DNA of 64,000 nt from Paracoccus sp. DMF-8 (GTDB taxonomy: Bacteria > Pseudomonadota > Alphaproteobacteria > Rhodobacterales > Rhodobacteraceae). Position numbers and translations under genes: made by a program. The stretch is taken from positions 372,001 to 436,000 of the forward strand of contig NZ_JARJHL010000010.1 of assembly GCF_029309835.1 (NCBI RefSeq), given 5' to 3'. Below, piece after piece: positions 9,702 to 19,149 of this stretch; position 1 is the first letter of the stretch, and each line of letters starts with the position of its first letter. The notes under the pieces were generated by a model. It ran no database searches. It was not told the DNA's origin and was given only the letters and a program-made list of their open reading frames with translations.

Positions 9702-10665
9702 TCAGTTCAGATAGGGGCGCAGGCAGTCCTGCTTCGACCAATCGGCGAACCATGCGTCAAACAGGGCAAGCTGCGCCTCGATGAACCCCTGCTGACTGGG
9801 GGACAGCGCATCGGTTGCGTTGAAATGCAGCGCATATTCGGCGTGGCCCTTCAACACCATCATATGTTTGAAGAACAGGACCAGATCCGGCCCGGCATCG
9901 ACCGTCGCCAGAACCTGCAGCGCATCGTCCAGTTCCCTGGCCAGCCGGCGCGCGGTCGCATCGCCCTTAGCCGCTGCACGGCTGAGCGCGCTCAGCAGCA
10001 AGACCTCGCGCGGCAGGACGCAGCCGATGCCGGTGATCGCGCCCTTGGCGCCGCAGTTGACGAAGCCGTGGTACGACGGCGGTATCGACGCCGATCATCA
10101 GCGTTACGCCGTCATCGCTTGCTGGTGATATGTCTCGGCGGCGTAGCGACAGGTCGGCATTGCCGCCGAATTCCTTGAAGCCGACCAGGTTCGGATGTTC
10201 GGCGCGCAGGGCGAAGAACAGATCCGCCCGCGTCGCAAAGCCGTAATAGGGGCTGTTGTAGATCACGGCGGGCAGGTCGGGGGCGCCGGACAGGATCGCC
10301 TTGAAATGTTCGCGCTGCGCGGCGATGACGCTGCCGCGCGACAGGACGCGCGGGATGACCATCAGCCCATGGGCGCCGGCCTTTCGGGCATGGGCGGCAT
10401 GTTCGACCGCGATGCGGGTGTTGACCGCGCCGGTGCCGACGATGACCGGCACGCCGGCGTCGACCAGACGCGCGACGCCCTCCATCCGCTCGGCATCGGT
10501 CAGCAGCGGCCAGTCCCCCATCGAGCCGCAATAGACGACCGCCGACATGCCATCGGCGATCAGCTTCTTGCCCATGCGCACCAGCGCGTCGAAATCGGGG
10601 CGGCGGTCGGCGGTGCAGGGGGTCATCAGCGCCGGGATGGTGCCGGAAAAGATATCGGATTGCAT
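9702..10665 (-). pseudogene. DapA/NAL-family lyase, likely 1-pyrroline-4-hydroxy-2-carboxylate deaminase, frameshifted
   Basis: Class I aldolase-type TIM barrel (dihydrodipicolinate synthase family). The N-terminal half is clean: IPALMTPC, VVYCGSMGDWPLLTD, VIVGTGAVNT, the Tyr/Lys region VIYNSPYYGFATRAD and LVGFKEFGG with the Schiff-base Lys. By memory this pattern matches the hydroxyproline-pathway deaminase best. The region 10106-10140 reads correctly only in three successive frames (three inserted bases, net in frame). One more extra base near 10070 shifts the frame before HGFVNCGAKGAITGIG, and the C-terminal ~100 residues continue in another frame to 9702. Removing four bases gives about 319 residues. 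ATG 10665 has GAGGA upstream. Confidence 0.72.
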
Positions 10666-10847
10666 CGGATCCTCATGAGATGGCGGTCGTGTTGTCCGAA
10701 ATAATACTTGTTGCATTTTGTTTGTCGACATAAATTTGCGACATGCCGGATCGCATCGCGCATGGCTGCGCGCCCGGCGCCGCAAGGGTGCCGGGATTGG
10801 TCGGAATGAGAGAGGGGGGGGCGGGGCGGCGGCGATACCGCCGCAGC
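10666..10847. promoter_or_regulatory. Leader region of the DapA-family gene
   Basis: The first ~70 bases upstream of the deaminase start are locally AT-rich (around 10690-10740) in an otherwise GC-rich stretch and are the likely promoter on the minus strand. A regulator operator is plausible but no clear symmetric site was found. The remainder to 10847 is the trailer of the SleB-type gene. Confidence 0.35.
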
Positions 10848-11360
10848 CTACCAGCGGCGGCCGGTCACGCCTTCGATCGGGCGGGGCGGGACGGGTTGCG
10901 TGACCAGATGGCTTTTGCGGCGCTCGTAAAAGGCATTGCCGCCCGTCACCAGGACATAGTGCATATTGTCATAGCGAAAGCGGTGCCCGGCGGTGTGAAA
11001 GAACATCGCATTCTGGATATAGGGGTGGCGTTCGCCGCGCAGGACCGAGCGTGCCGCCTCGCGGACCATCGGCACGGATCGGTCGTTCATCTTTTTCGAC
11101 ATGATGCCCGGCGCGAATTGCCCGCGCTGGCCGACGACGCCGCAGACGGAACGCGGATATTGACCCGATTGCACGCGATTCATCACGACGCTGCCGACCG
11201 CCACCATGCCGTCGCGGCTGGAGCGGTTGGATTCGAAATACATCGCGCGTTCCATGCAATCCTGTTCGGAATGTCGCCCGATGCCGCAGCCGCTCAGCAC
11301 GAAAAGCGCCGTGGCGCAGATCGCGGCGATGCGCAATTTCACCCTGGGATTAGCCATCAC
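10848..11360 (-). CDS. SleB-type cell wall hydrolase, predicted lipoprotein
   Basis: 170 residues with a lipoprotein signal (hydrophobic ~14-24 followed by the lipobox LSGC). A Hydrolase_2/SleB-like domain follows, with ERAMYFESNRSSRDGMVAVG, VVMNRV and GVVGQRGQFAP, the segments that surround the catalytic Glu in this family. The likely role is peptidoglycan (lytic transglycosylase or amidase type) cleavage at the periplasmic face. The last residues GVTGRRW form a short tail. Start ATG 11360, with a second ATG immediately after. Same strand as the neighbours on both sides but separated by >100 bp. Confidence 0.83.
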   Translation of the reverse strand: MMANPRVKLRIAAICATALFVLSGCGIGRHSEQDCMERAMYFESNRSSRDGMVAVGSVVMNRVQSGQYPRSVCGVVGQRGQFAPGIMSKKMNDRSVPMVREAARSVLRGERHPYIQNAMFFHTAGHRFRYDNMHYVLVTGGNAFYERRKSHLVTQPVPPRPIEGVTGRRW

Positions 11361-11478
11361 TGCCCTTTCCCCGCTGATCGCGGGTTCTTGTTTCTTGGGG
11401 GCAGGATATCATCCGGGGCAGGGTGGCGGCAATCGGGCATGGCGACATGGGCCGGATCCTGCGCGGCGGGCCGGCCGT

Positions 11479-12411
11479 TCAGGCCCTGGAAAGCGCGATC
11501 AGCCTTTCGCGCAGGCGCAGGGCCAGCGGCGTCAGCGGGCGGCGGCGCAGGTCCAGCAGGTAATAGGGCGGCACGCGGATGTCGTGGGGGATGCGCAGGA
11601 TCACGAAACCCGCGCCGATCGGCGGGCGGATCAGCAGTTGCGCGACCTCGTCCGACAGGGGCGCCACCGCATCGCTGCCCGCGATATAGGCGAGCGTCAG
11701 CAGGACCGAGGGGCTGTTGATGACATTCGCGGGTTCCGTCAGGCCAAGGCCGGCGAAGGCCGACAGCGTCGCTTCGCGGATCGGCGCGCCGCGCTGCTGG
11801 ATGATCCATTCATAGCCGTGCAATTCCGTCAGCGTGACACTGGGCGACCGCGCCAGCGGGTGCTGGCCGCGCACCAGCAGGCTGACCTTTTCATCGCTCA
11901 TCGGCAGGATGTTGAAGGCCTGAACATCGAATTCCGGCAGGATGCGGCCAATCGCCAGATCCAGTTCCCCCGCCGTCAGCAGGGTCAGCAGATCGCGCGA
12001 GGGCATGGCGTCGATGGTGATATCCGCGTCCGGCGCCTGTTGCTTGATGTCGCGCACCGCGCGGACCAGCAGGCGCACGGCGGGGCCGGTGACGGCGCCG
12101 ACGCGGACCGAACCCGCGAAACCGCTGTGCAGGTTCTGCAGATCGGTCGCCATGCTGGTCATCTCGCGCAGGATGACGCGGGCGCGGCGCAGGACGGTCC
12201 GGCAGGTCTCGGTCGGTTCCATCCCCTTGGGCTGGCGCAGGAACAGCGGCCCGCCGACCTGACGCTCGATCTCGCCCAGCATGCGCGAGGCGGCGGGCTG
12301 CGTCATGCCAAGCGTCACCGCAGCCGATTGCAACTGTCCCTGATCGGCGATTTCCCGCACCAGCGCCAGCCAGGCGGGCTTGAGCATCAGGCGGGCGGCA
12401 GGTTTCGACAT
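11479..12411 (-). CDS. gbpR: LysR-type regulator of the sugar operon (GbpR-like)
   Basis: A 310-residue LysR family activator. The N-terminal winged helix-turn-helix (about residues 15-75, QSAAVTLGMTQPAASRMLGEIE) is followed by a two-lobe periplasmic-binding-like effector domain. The gene diverges from the ChvE-type binding protein, the arrangement of GbpR-ChvE in Agrobacterium and Azospirillum, where GbpR controls the binding-protein operon in response to arabinose, galactose or fucose. The regulated target is inferred from that arrangement. The start at 12411 fits the usual short N-terminal extension. Confidence 0.82.
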   Translation of the reverse strand: MSKPAARLMLKPAWLALVREIADQGQLQSAAVTLGMTQPAASRMLGEIERQVGGPLFLRQPKGMEPTETCRTVLRRARVILREMTSMATDLQNLHSGFAGSVRVGAVTGPAVRLLVRAVRDIKQQAPDADITIDAMPSRDLLTLLTAGELDLAIGRILPEFDVQAFNILPMSDEKVSLLVRGQHPLARSPSVTLTELHGYEWIIQQRGAPIREATLSAFAGLGLTEPANVINSPSVLLTLAYIAGSDAVAPLSDEVAQLLIRPPIGAGFVILRIPHDIRVPPYYLLDLRRRPLTPLALRLRERLIALSRA

Positions 12412-12546
12412 ATCAATTTCGCTATGCAGATTGGCATATTTATCATTTTACCATGATGTTGTTCCAAAGCTATCACTTTCGGGCCGGAGAGGCGGCAACA
12501 GGATCGGGAACAGCCCCAGAGAGGCGCGTTTCCAGGGGAGGATAGG
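12412..12546. promoter_or_regulatory. Divergent regulator/chvE promoter region
   Basis: This AT-rich 135-bp gap carries the inverted repeat ATCAT-N6-ATGAT at 12442-12457, a plausible LysR-type contact site, and a purine-rich GGGGAGGATAGG just before the chvE ATG as a strong ribosome-binding site. The promoter boxes themselves are not clear. Confidence 0.5.
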
Positions 12547-13602
12547 ATGAAACTCAAGCTCGCTACCGCGGCGCTGGCCATTGGCGCGTCGTTCATGGGT
12601 TTTGGCGCCATGGCCGAAACCATCGGGATCGCCATGCCGACGAAATCATCGGCCCGCTGGATCTCGGACGGGAATTCGATGGTCGAACAGTTCAAGGCCG
12701 CAGGCTATGACACCGACCTGCAATATGCCGAGGACGATATCCCGAACCAGCTGGCCCAGATCGAAAACATGATCACCAAGGGCGTCGACGTGCTGGTCAT
12801 CGCGGCCATCGACGGCACCACCCTGTCGAATGCGCTGGAAAACGCGGCGGCGGCGGATATCAGGGTCGTGGCCTATGACCGGCTGATCCGCGACAGCGGC
12901 AATGTCGACTATTACGCGACCTTTGACAATTTCAAGGTCGGCGTCCTGCAGGCGACCAGCCTTGTCGATGGTCTGAAAGCGCGCTTTCCCGATGTGAAAC
13001 CGTGGAATGTCGAACTGTTCGGCGGCTCGCCCGACGACAACAACGCCTATTTCTTCTATGATGGGGCGATGTCGGTCCTGCAGCCGCTGATCGACGACGG
13101 TTCCATCGTGATCGGCTCGGGCCAGACCGGCATGGACAAGGTCGGCACCCTGCGTTGGGATGGCGCGGTGGCGCAGTCGCGGATGGATAACCTGCTGTCG
13201 GCGAATTACACCGACAAGCAGGTGCAGGGCGTGCTGTCGCCCTATGACGGGCTGTCGATCGGCATCCTGTCGTCGCTGAAGGGCGTGGGCTATGGCTCTG
13301 GCGATCTGGCGATGCCGATTGTGACCGGTCAGGACGCCGAGGTGCCTTCGGTCAAGTCGATCCTCGCGGAGGAACAATATTCCACGATCTTCAAGGATAC
13401 CCGCGAACTGGCCCGCGTCACCGTCGGCATGGTCGATGCCCTGCTGAAAGGCAGCGAGCCGGAAATCAACGACACCGAAACCTATGACAACGGCGTCAAG
13501 GTCGTGCCGTCCTACCTGCTGGAGCCTGTCACGGTCGATGCGTCGAACTGGGAAAGCGTGCTGATCGATTTGGGCTATTACACCGCCGATCAGGTGAAAT
13601 GA
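12547..13602 (+). CDS. chvE: Periplasmic multiple-sugar-binding protein (ChvE type)
   Basis: 351 residues with a cleavable signal peptide ([20 protein letters not shown], cleavage after AMA near residue 24). The mature protein is a type I periplasmic-binding fold: [67 protein letters not shown] and [10 protein letters not shown], all characteristic of ChvE/XylF-like proteins. ChvE binds L-arabinose, D-galactose, D-glucose and D-xylose and can also present sugars to chemoreceptors. First gene of the operon, followed by a hairpin at 13610. Confidence 0.92.
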   Translation: MKLKLATAALAIGASFMGFGAMAETIGIAMPTKSSARWISDGNSMVEQFKAAGYDTDLQYAEDDIPNQLAQIENMITKGVDVLVIAAIDGTTLSNALENAAAADIRVVAYDRLIRDSGNVDYYATFDNFKVGVLQATSLVDGLKARFPDVKPWNVELFGGSPDDNNAYFFYDGAMSVLQPLIDDGSIVIGSGQTGMDKVGTLRWDGAVAQSRMDNLLSANYTDKQVQGVLSPYDGLSIGILSSLKGVGYGSGDLAMPIVTGQDAEVPSVKSILAEEQYSTIFKDTRELARVTVGMVDALLKGSEPEINDTETYDNGVKVVPSYLLEPVTVDASNWESVLIDLGYYTADQVK

Positions 13603-13609
13603 TCGCCTT

Positions 13610-13636
13610 GCGCGGGGCGGTTCGGCCGCTCCGCGC
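13610..13636 (+). other. Intercistronic hairpin between chvE and gguA
   Basis: The arms GCGCGGGGCGG and CCGCTCCGCGC pair over 11 positions with one wobble, around a TTCGG loop. No T-run follows, so it looks like an mRNA stabiliser or attenuating stem that favours the binding protein over the ATPase, as in many ABC operons. Confidence 0.7.
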
Positions 13637-13682
13637 GCAAATGCGCAAGGACGCATCCCAGGTTCCAAAAGGAAAACCCCAG

Positions 13683-15203
13683 ATGACTGCGCTTCTGGAA
13701 ATGCGCCGGATCGGTAAAAGCTTTCCCGGCGTCAAGGCACTGGATCAGGTCAATCTGGTCGTGCAGAGCGGCGAAATCCACGCGATCTGCGGCGAAAACG
13801 GCGCCGGAAAATCGACCCTGATGAAGGTGCTGTCGGGGGTCTATCCCCATGGCAGCTATGACGGCGATATCGTCTTTGACGGTCAGACCGCGCAATTCCG
13901 CTCGATCCGCGACAGCGAGGATCTGGGCATCATCATCATCCATCAGGAACTGGCGCTGGTGCCGCTGCTGTCGATTGCCGAAAACATCTTTCTGGGCAAT
14001 GAACGCGCCGCGCGGGGCGTCATCGACTGGCCCGAAACCTTCCGCCAGACCGAAAGCCTGCTGGCCAAGGTGGGCTTGCGCGAGGCGCCGGGCACCCCCG
14101 TCGAATCCCTGGGCATCGGCAAGCAGCAACTGGTCGAAATCGCCAAGGCGCTGTCGAAAAACGTCCGCCTGCTGATCCTGGACGAACCGACGGCGGCGCT
14201 GTCGGAATCCGACAGCCAGGCGCTGCTGACGCTGCTGCTGGAACTGAAATCGCAGGGCGTCACCTCGATCATCATCAGCCACAAGCTGAACGAGGTCCGC
14301 CGCGTCGCCGACCGCGTGACCGTGATCCGCGACGGCTCGACCATTTCCACCATCGACGCCCATGCCGAACCGATCACCGAGGACCGCATCGTCCGCGACA
14401 TGGTCGGCCGCGACATGGCCAGCCGCTACCCCGACCGGACCCGCCGCGCGGGCGAAACCGTGATCGAGGTCAGGGGCTGGAACGTCTTTCACCCCGAACA
14501 CCGCGACCGTCAGACCATCCGCGACCTGTCCTTTCACATCCGCGCGGGCGAGGTGCTGGGCATCGCCGGGCTGATGGGCGCGGGCCGCACCGAACTGGCG
14601 ATGAGCCTGTTCGGCCGGTCATGGGGACGGGGGATCTCGGGTGAGGTGCTGATCCATGGCAAGCCCGCCGATCTGTCCAGCGTGCCCGCCGCGATCGACG
14701 CGGGGCTGGCCTATGTGACCGAGGACCGCAAATCCCTGGGCCTGATCCTTGACGATGTGATTGCCCGCAACACGACGCTGGCGCATCTGCCCGGCATTTC
14801 CGTCGGCGGCATCATTGACAATGCCCGCGAAACCGAGGTGGCCGAACGCTATCGCAAATCGTTGCGCATCCGCACGCCATCGGTGCATCAGCGTGTCGTC
14901 AACCTGTCGGGCGGCAACCAGCAAAAGGTCGTTCTGGCCAAATGGCTGTTCACCAGCCCCGAGGTCCTGATCCTGGACGAACCGACGCGCGGCATCGACG
15001 TCGGCGCGAAATATGAAATCTACAACATCATCAACGAACTCAGCGCGGCGGGCAAGGCGATCCTGATGATCTCGTCGGAAATGCCCGAACTTCTGGGCAT
15101 GTGCGACCGCATCTGCGTGATGAACGAGGGCACATTCGTCGGCGAATTCCCGGCGGCCGAGGCGACGCAGGAACGCATCATGTCGCTGATCGTGCAGGAA
15201 TAG
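13683..15203 (+). CDS. gguA: Sugar ABC transporter ATP-binding protein (GguA type)
   Basis: A 506-residue tandem ATPase of the monosaccharide (CUT2) class. The N-half has Walker [10 protein letters not shown] (near residue 38), the [16 protein letters not shown] signature region and Walker [12 protein letters not shown]. The C-half has a degenerate Walker A ([11 protein letters not shown]), [15 protein letters not shown] and [15 protein letters not shown] use ATG 13683 (AAGGAAAAC upstream) rather than the longer frame from 13599. Pairs with GguB and ChvE. Confidence 0.93.
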   Translation: MTALLEMRRIGKSFPGVKALDQVNLVVQSGEIHAICGENGAGKSTLMKVLSGVYPHGSYDGDIVFDGQTAQFRSIRDSEDLGIIIIHQELALVPLLSIAENIFLGNERAARGVIDWPETFRQTESLLAKVGLREAPGTPVESLGIGKQQLVEIAKALSKNVRLLILDEPTAALSESDSQALLTLLLELKSQGVTSIIISHKLNEVRRVADRVTVIRDGSTISTIDAHAEPITEDRIVRDMVGRDMASRYPDRTRRAGETVIEVRGWNVFHPEHRDRQTIRDLSFHIRAGEVLGIAGLMGAGRTELAMSLFGRSWGRGISGEVLIHGKPADLSSVPAAIDAGLAYVTEDRKSLGLILDDVIARNTTLAHLPGISVGGIIDNARETEVAERYRKSLRIRTPSVHQRVVNLSGGNQQKVVLAKWLFTSPEVLILDEPTRGIDVGAKYEIYNIINELSAAGKAILMISSEMPELLGMCDRICVMNEGTFVGEFPAAEATQERIMSLIVQE

Positions 15204-15212
15204 GGGGCAGGA

Positions 15213-16406
15213 ATGAGCCAGACGACCACAACCCCGCAGGCCGCGCCCGGCATCGGCGGCTATCTGACGAAACACATGCGCGACTATGGCCTGTTGCTGG
15301 CGCTGATCGCGATCATGGTGTTTTTCCAGATCGTCACCGACGGCACGCTGCTGCGGCCCGTGAACATCACCAACCTGTTCTTGCAAAACAGCTATATCAT
15401 CATCATGGCGCTTGGCATGCTGATGGTCATCGTCAGCGGCCATATCGACCTGTCGGTGGGTTCCGTCATGGGCTTCATCGGCGCCTTTGCCGCCGTGCTG
15501 ATCGTGACATGGGGGCTGCCCGTCGCGGTGGCCGTGCCGCTGTGCCTGATCGCGGGCATGGCCATCGGCGCGGTTCAGGGCTATTTCATCGCCTATTGGA
15601 AAATCCCGTCATTCATCGTCACGCTGGCGGGGATGCTGGTCTTTCGCGGCTTGTCGCTGTGGCTGCTGGAAGGGCAGTCGGTCGGGCCTTTCCCGCGCAG
15701 TTTCCAACTGCTGTCCACCGGTTTTGTGCCCGATATCTTCGGCATCGGCAAACCGAATGCGGTTGCGCTGGCGGCGGGCGTCATCGCCTCGGCCGTGATG
15801 ATCTGGACGGGGCTGCGCGCCCGCGCCAGCAATGCCCGCTACGGGATCGAGGATGAACCCTCGGGCCTGTTCTGGCTGCGCAACCTGATCGTGGCGGCGG
15901 CGCTGTTGTTTGTGACATGGAAACTGGCGTGGTTCCGTGGCCTGCCGAACGTGCTGATTTCCATGGTGATCCTGACGGTGATCTATGTCTTTCTGACCGA
16001 ACGCACCACCATCGGCCGCCGCATCTATGCCGTCGGCGGCAATGAAAAGGCCGCGAAACTGTCGGGCATCCGCACCGAACGGCTGACCTTTCTGGCTTTC
16101 GTCAACATGGGGCTGCTGGCGGCGCTGGCCGGGCTGGTCTTTGCCGCGCGGCTGAACACCGCGACGCCCAAGGCCGGTTTCGGGGTCGAGCTGGACGTGA
16201 TCGCGGCGGTGTTCATCGGGGGCGCGTCCATGTCTGGCGGGTCCGGCAAGGTGATCGGCGCGGTGGTCGGCGCCTTTATCATGGGCGTGATGAACAACGG
16301 CATGTCGATCCTTGGCATCGGCATTGACTACCAACAGGTCATCAAGGGGCTGGTGCTGCTCGCCGCCGTATTCTTCGACGTCTACAACAAACGCAAAGAG
16401 GGCTGA
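15213..16406 (+). CDS. gguB: Sugar ABC transporter permease (GguB type)
   Basis: A 397-residue inner-membrane permease with 8-10 hydrophobic helices. The CUT2 motif SGHIDLSVGSVMGF lies near residue 75, the EAA-like loop GNEKAAKLSGI near 275, and GFGVELDVIAAVFIGGASMSGGSGK near 315-340. It is 9 bp downstream of gguA with GGGGGCAGGA before the ATG. The extra central loop makes it longer than RbsC-like permeases, as usual for GguB/XylH. Confidence 0.92.
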   Translation: MSQTTTTPQAAPGIGGYLTKHMRDYGLLLALIAIMVFFQIVTDGTLLRPVNITNLFLQNSYIIIMALGMLMVIVSGHIDLSVGSVMGFIGAFAAVLIVTWGLPVAVAVPLCLIAGMAIGAVQGYFIAYWKIPSFIVTLAGMLVFRGLSLWLLEGQSVGPFPRSFQLLSTGFVPDIFGIGKPNAVALAAGVIASAVMIWTGLRARASNARYGIEDEPSGLFWLRNLIVAAALLFVTWKLAWFRGLPNVLISMVILTVIYVFLTERTTIGRRIYAVGGNEKAAKLSGIRTERLTFLAFVNMGLLAALAGLVFAARLNTATPKAGFGVELDVIAAVFIGGASMSGGSGKVIGAVVGAFIMGVMNNGMSILGIGIDYQQVIKGLVLLAAVFFDVYNKRKEG

Positions 16407-16407
16407 C

Positions 16408-17397
16408 ATGTTCCTGTCCCAAATCCTGACGCCCCGGGGGCAGCGCGCGACCGTCTGGCGCGAAGGCGACACCGCCCGCATCGTTCCCGGCGCGACCACG
16501 ACCCGCGAACTGGCGCTGGCCGCGATTGCGGCGGGCCATGGGCTGGCCGCCGAAATCGCCGCGCGCGGACAGGGCGAGACCGTCGATCTGGCCGCCGCAC
16601 TGGCCGAGGGGCGCGTGCTGTTGCCGCTGGACCATCCCGATCCCGCGCATCTGCATCTGACCGGCACCGGGCTGACGCATCTGGGTTCCGCCGCGACCCG
16701 CAACTCCATGCACGCCAAGGCCGACCCCGAGGCGATGACCGACAGCATGAAGATGTTTCGCATGGGGATCGAGGGCGGCAAGCCCGCGCAGGGCAGCATC
16801 GGGGTTCAGCCCGAATGGTTCTGGAAAGGCAATGGCGCCAATGCCGCAGCCCCCGGCGCCGCCCTGCAATCGCCCGGTTTCGCGCTGGACGCGGGCGAGG
16901 AGCCCGAGGTCGCGGGCCTGTATCTGGTCGCGGATGATGGCACGCCTTACCGCCTTGGATTCGCGCAGGCCAACGAGTTTTCGGACCATGTCACTGAACG
17001 CGGCAATTACCTGTGGCTGGCCCATTCCAAGCTGCGCCCGGCCAGTTATGGCCCGGAAATGCTGGTCGGCGATCTGCCCGCTCATGTTCAGGGCAGCAGC
17101 GCGATCCTGCGCGGCGGTCAGGTGATCTGGGAAAAACCGTTCCTGTCGGGCGAGGACAACATGTCCCACAGCCTCGCCAATCTGGAACACCACCATTTCA
17201 AATATGCGCTGTTCCGCCAGCCGGGCGATGTCCATGTGCATTTCTTCGGCACGGCCACGCTCAGCTTTGCCGACGGGGTCAGGGTGCAGCAGGGCGATGT
17301 CTTTCGCATCACCTGCCCGGCGCTTGGCCTGCCCTTGTCGAACCCGCTTGATCAGGCGCCCGAACAGGCTGCGCCGGTCACCATCCACCGTCTGTAA
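16408..17397 (+). CDS. gguC: GguC/AraD1 family protein
   Basis: A 329-residue protein of the GguC (AraD1) family, distantly like fumarylacetoacetate hydrolase proteins; EEPEVAGLYLV and EFSDHVTERGNYLWLAHSKL fit that fold. The family is nearly always encoded with ChvE-GguAB and sugar-acid genes. It has been proposed to act on 2-keto-3-deoxy-L-arabonate, but I regard the exact reaction as unproven. The ATG at 16408 is 1 bp after the gguB stop. Here it could supply the step between the dehydratase (17407) and the semialdehyde dehydrogenase (20069). Confidence 0.85.
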   Translation: MFLSQILTPRGQRATVWREGDTARIVPGATTTRELALAAIAAGHGLAAEIAARGQGETVDLAAALAEGRVLLPLDHPDPAHLHLTGTGLTHLGSAATRNSMHAKADPEAMTDSMKMFRMGIEGGKPAQGSIGVQPEWFWKGNGANAAAPGAALQSPGFALDAGEEPEVAGLYLVADDGTPYRLGFAQANEFSDHVTERGNYLWLAHSKLRPASYGPEMLVGDLPAHVQGSSAILRGGQVIWEKPFLSGEDNMSHSLANLEHHHFKYALFRQPGDVHVHFFGTATLSFADGVRVQQGDVFRITCPALGLPLSNPLDQAPEQAAPVTIHRL

Positions 17398-17406
17398 GGG
17401 GGCGCC

Positions 17407-19149
17407 ATGACGTTCAAACCCGCACCCTGGCCCCGCCAACTGCGTTCGCAGCATTGGTATGGCGGCAATTCCCGCGACACGATCTATCATCGCGGTTGGC
17501 TGAAAAATCAGGGCTATCCGCATGACCTGTTCGATGGCCGCCCGGTCATCGGGATCATGAATACTTGGTCCGACCTGACGCCCTGCAACGGCCATCTGCG
17601 CGAACTGGCCGAAAAGGTGAAGGCCGGTATCTGGGAGGCCGGCGGCTTTCCCGTCGAGGTGCCGGTATTCTCGGCCAGCGAAAACACCTTTCGCCCGACC
17701 GCGATGATGTATCGCAACATCGCCGCCATGGCGGTCGAGGAACAGATGCGCGGCCAGCCCATCGACGGCGCGGTGCTGATGGTCGGCTGCGACAAGACGA
17801 CGCCCTCGCTGCTGATGGGGGCGGCCTCGACCGATATTCCGTCGATTGTCGTGACCGGCGGGCCGATGCTCAACGGCTATTTCCGGGGCGAGCGCGTCGG
17901 TTCCGGCACCCATCTGTGGAAATTTTCCGAAGCCGTGAAGGCGGGCGAGATGACGCAGGAGGATTTTCTGGAGGCCGAGCAGTCCATGAGCCGCTCGACC
18001 GGGACCTGCAACACGATGGGCACCGCCAGCACCATGGCAAGCATGGCCGAGGCTTTGGGGATGGCACTGTCCGGCAATGCCGCGATCCCGGCCGTTGACA
18101 GCCGCCGCCGCGTCATCGCGCAACTGTCGGGACGGCGCATCGTGCAGATGGTCAAGGACGATCTGAAGCCCTCGGACATCATGACCAAGGACGCCTTTGA
18201 AAACGCGATCCGCTGCAATGGCGCGATTGGCGGGTCGACGAATGCGGTGGTTCATCTGCTGGCGATCGCGGGCCGGGTCGGCGTCGATCTGACGCTGGAT
18301 GACTGGGACCGCTGCGGCCGCGATGTCGCGACCATCGTGAACCTGATGCCCTCGGGCAAGTATCTGATGGAGGAATTCTTCTATGCCGGTGGCCTGCCCG
18401 TCGTGCTGAAGCGTCTGGCCGAGGCGGGCAAGCTGCATAAGGGTGCGCTGACCGTATCCGGCGCGACGATCTGGGATGAGGTCAGGGATGTGCGCAACTG
18501 GAACGAGGATGTCATCCTGCCCGCCGACAAGCCGCTGACCGAACAGGGCGGCATCGCGGTGCTGCGCGGCAATCTGGCGCCCAGGGGGGCGGTGCTGAAA
18601 CCATCCGCTGCCAGCCCGCATCTGCTGACCCATCGCGGGCGCGCCGTCGTGTTCGAGGATATCGACGACTACAAGGCCCGGATCAACGACGAGGATCTGG
18701 ATATCGACGAGACCTGCATCATGGTCATGAAGAACTGCGGGCCAAAGGGCTATCCCGGCATGGCCGAGGTCGGCAACATGGGCCTGCCGCCCAAGATCCT
18801 GCGCAAGGGCATCACCGATATGGTGCGCATATCGGACGCGCGGATGTCGGGGACGGCCTATGGAACAGTGGTTCTGCATACCTCGCCCGAGGCGGCGGCG
18901 GGTGGGCCGCTGGCGGTTGTGCGGAATGGCGACATGATCAGCCTTGACGTGCCGGGGCGCAGCCTGACACTGGAAATCAGCGATGCTGAACTGGCCGCGC
19001 GTCTGGCCGCATGGGTCCCGCTGCCCGATCCGCCGGCCTCGGGTTACGCATGGTTGCATCAGGCCCATGTCGAAGGGGCCGATACCGGCGCCGATCTGGA
19101 TTTCCTGCGCGGCTGCCGGGGCCGCGACGTGGGCAAGGACAGTCACTGA
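17407..19149 (+). CDS. L-arabinonate/D-galactonate-type dehydratase (IlvD/Edd family)
   Basis: A 580-residue Fe-S dehydratase converting an aldonate to its 2-keto-3-deoxy acid. The three cluster cysteines lie in TPCNGH (near 59), VGCDKTTPS (near 127) and GTCNTMGTA (near 200), with the active-site serine region RISDARMSGTAYGT near 476. The sequence resembles L-arabinonate dehydratases, which also accept D-fuconate and D-galactonate, so one enzyme could serve both sugars. ATG 17407 follows GGGGGC. The stop overlaps the next start (TGATG). Confidence 0.9.
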   Translation: MTFKPAPWPRQLRSQHWYGGNSRDTIYHRGWLKNQGYPHDLFDGRPVIGIMNTWSDLTPCNGHLRELAEKVKAGIWEAGGFPVEVPVFSASENTFRPTAMMYRNIAAMAVEEQMRGQPIDGAVLMVGCDKTTPSLLMGAASTDIPSIVVTGGPMLNGYFRGERVGSGTHLWKFSEAVKAGEMTQEDFLEAEQSMSRSTGTCNTMGTASTMASMAEALGMALSGNAAIPAVDSRRRVIAQLSGRRIVQMVKDDLKPSDIMTKDAFENAIRCNGAIGGSTNAVVHLLAIAGRVGVDLTLDDWDRCGRDVATIVNLMPSGKYLMEEFFYAGGLPVVLKRLAEAGKLHKGALTVSGATIWDEVRDVRNWNEDVILPADKPLTEQGGIAVLRGNLAPRGAVLKPSAASPHLLTHRGRAVVFEDIDDYKARINDEDLDIDETCIMVMKNCGPKGYPGMAEVGNMGLPPKILRKGITDMVRISDARMSGTAYGTVVLHTSPEAAAGGPLAVVRNGDMISLDVPGRSLTLEISDAELAARLAAWVPLPDPPASGYAWLHQAHVEGADTGADLDFLRGCRGRDVGKDSH

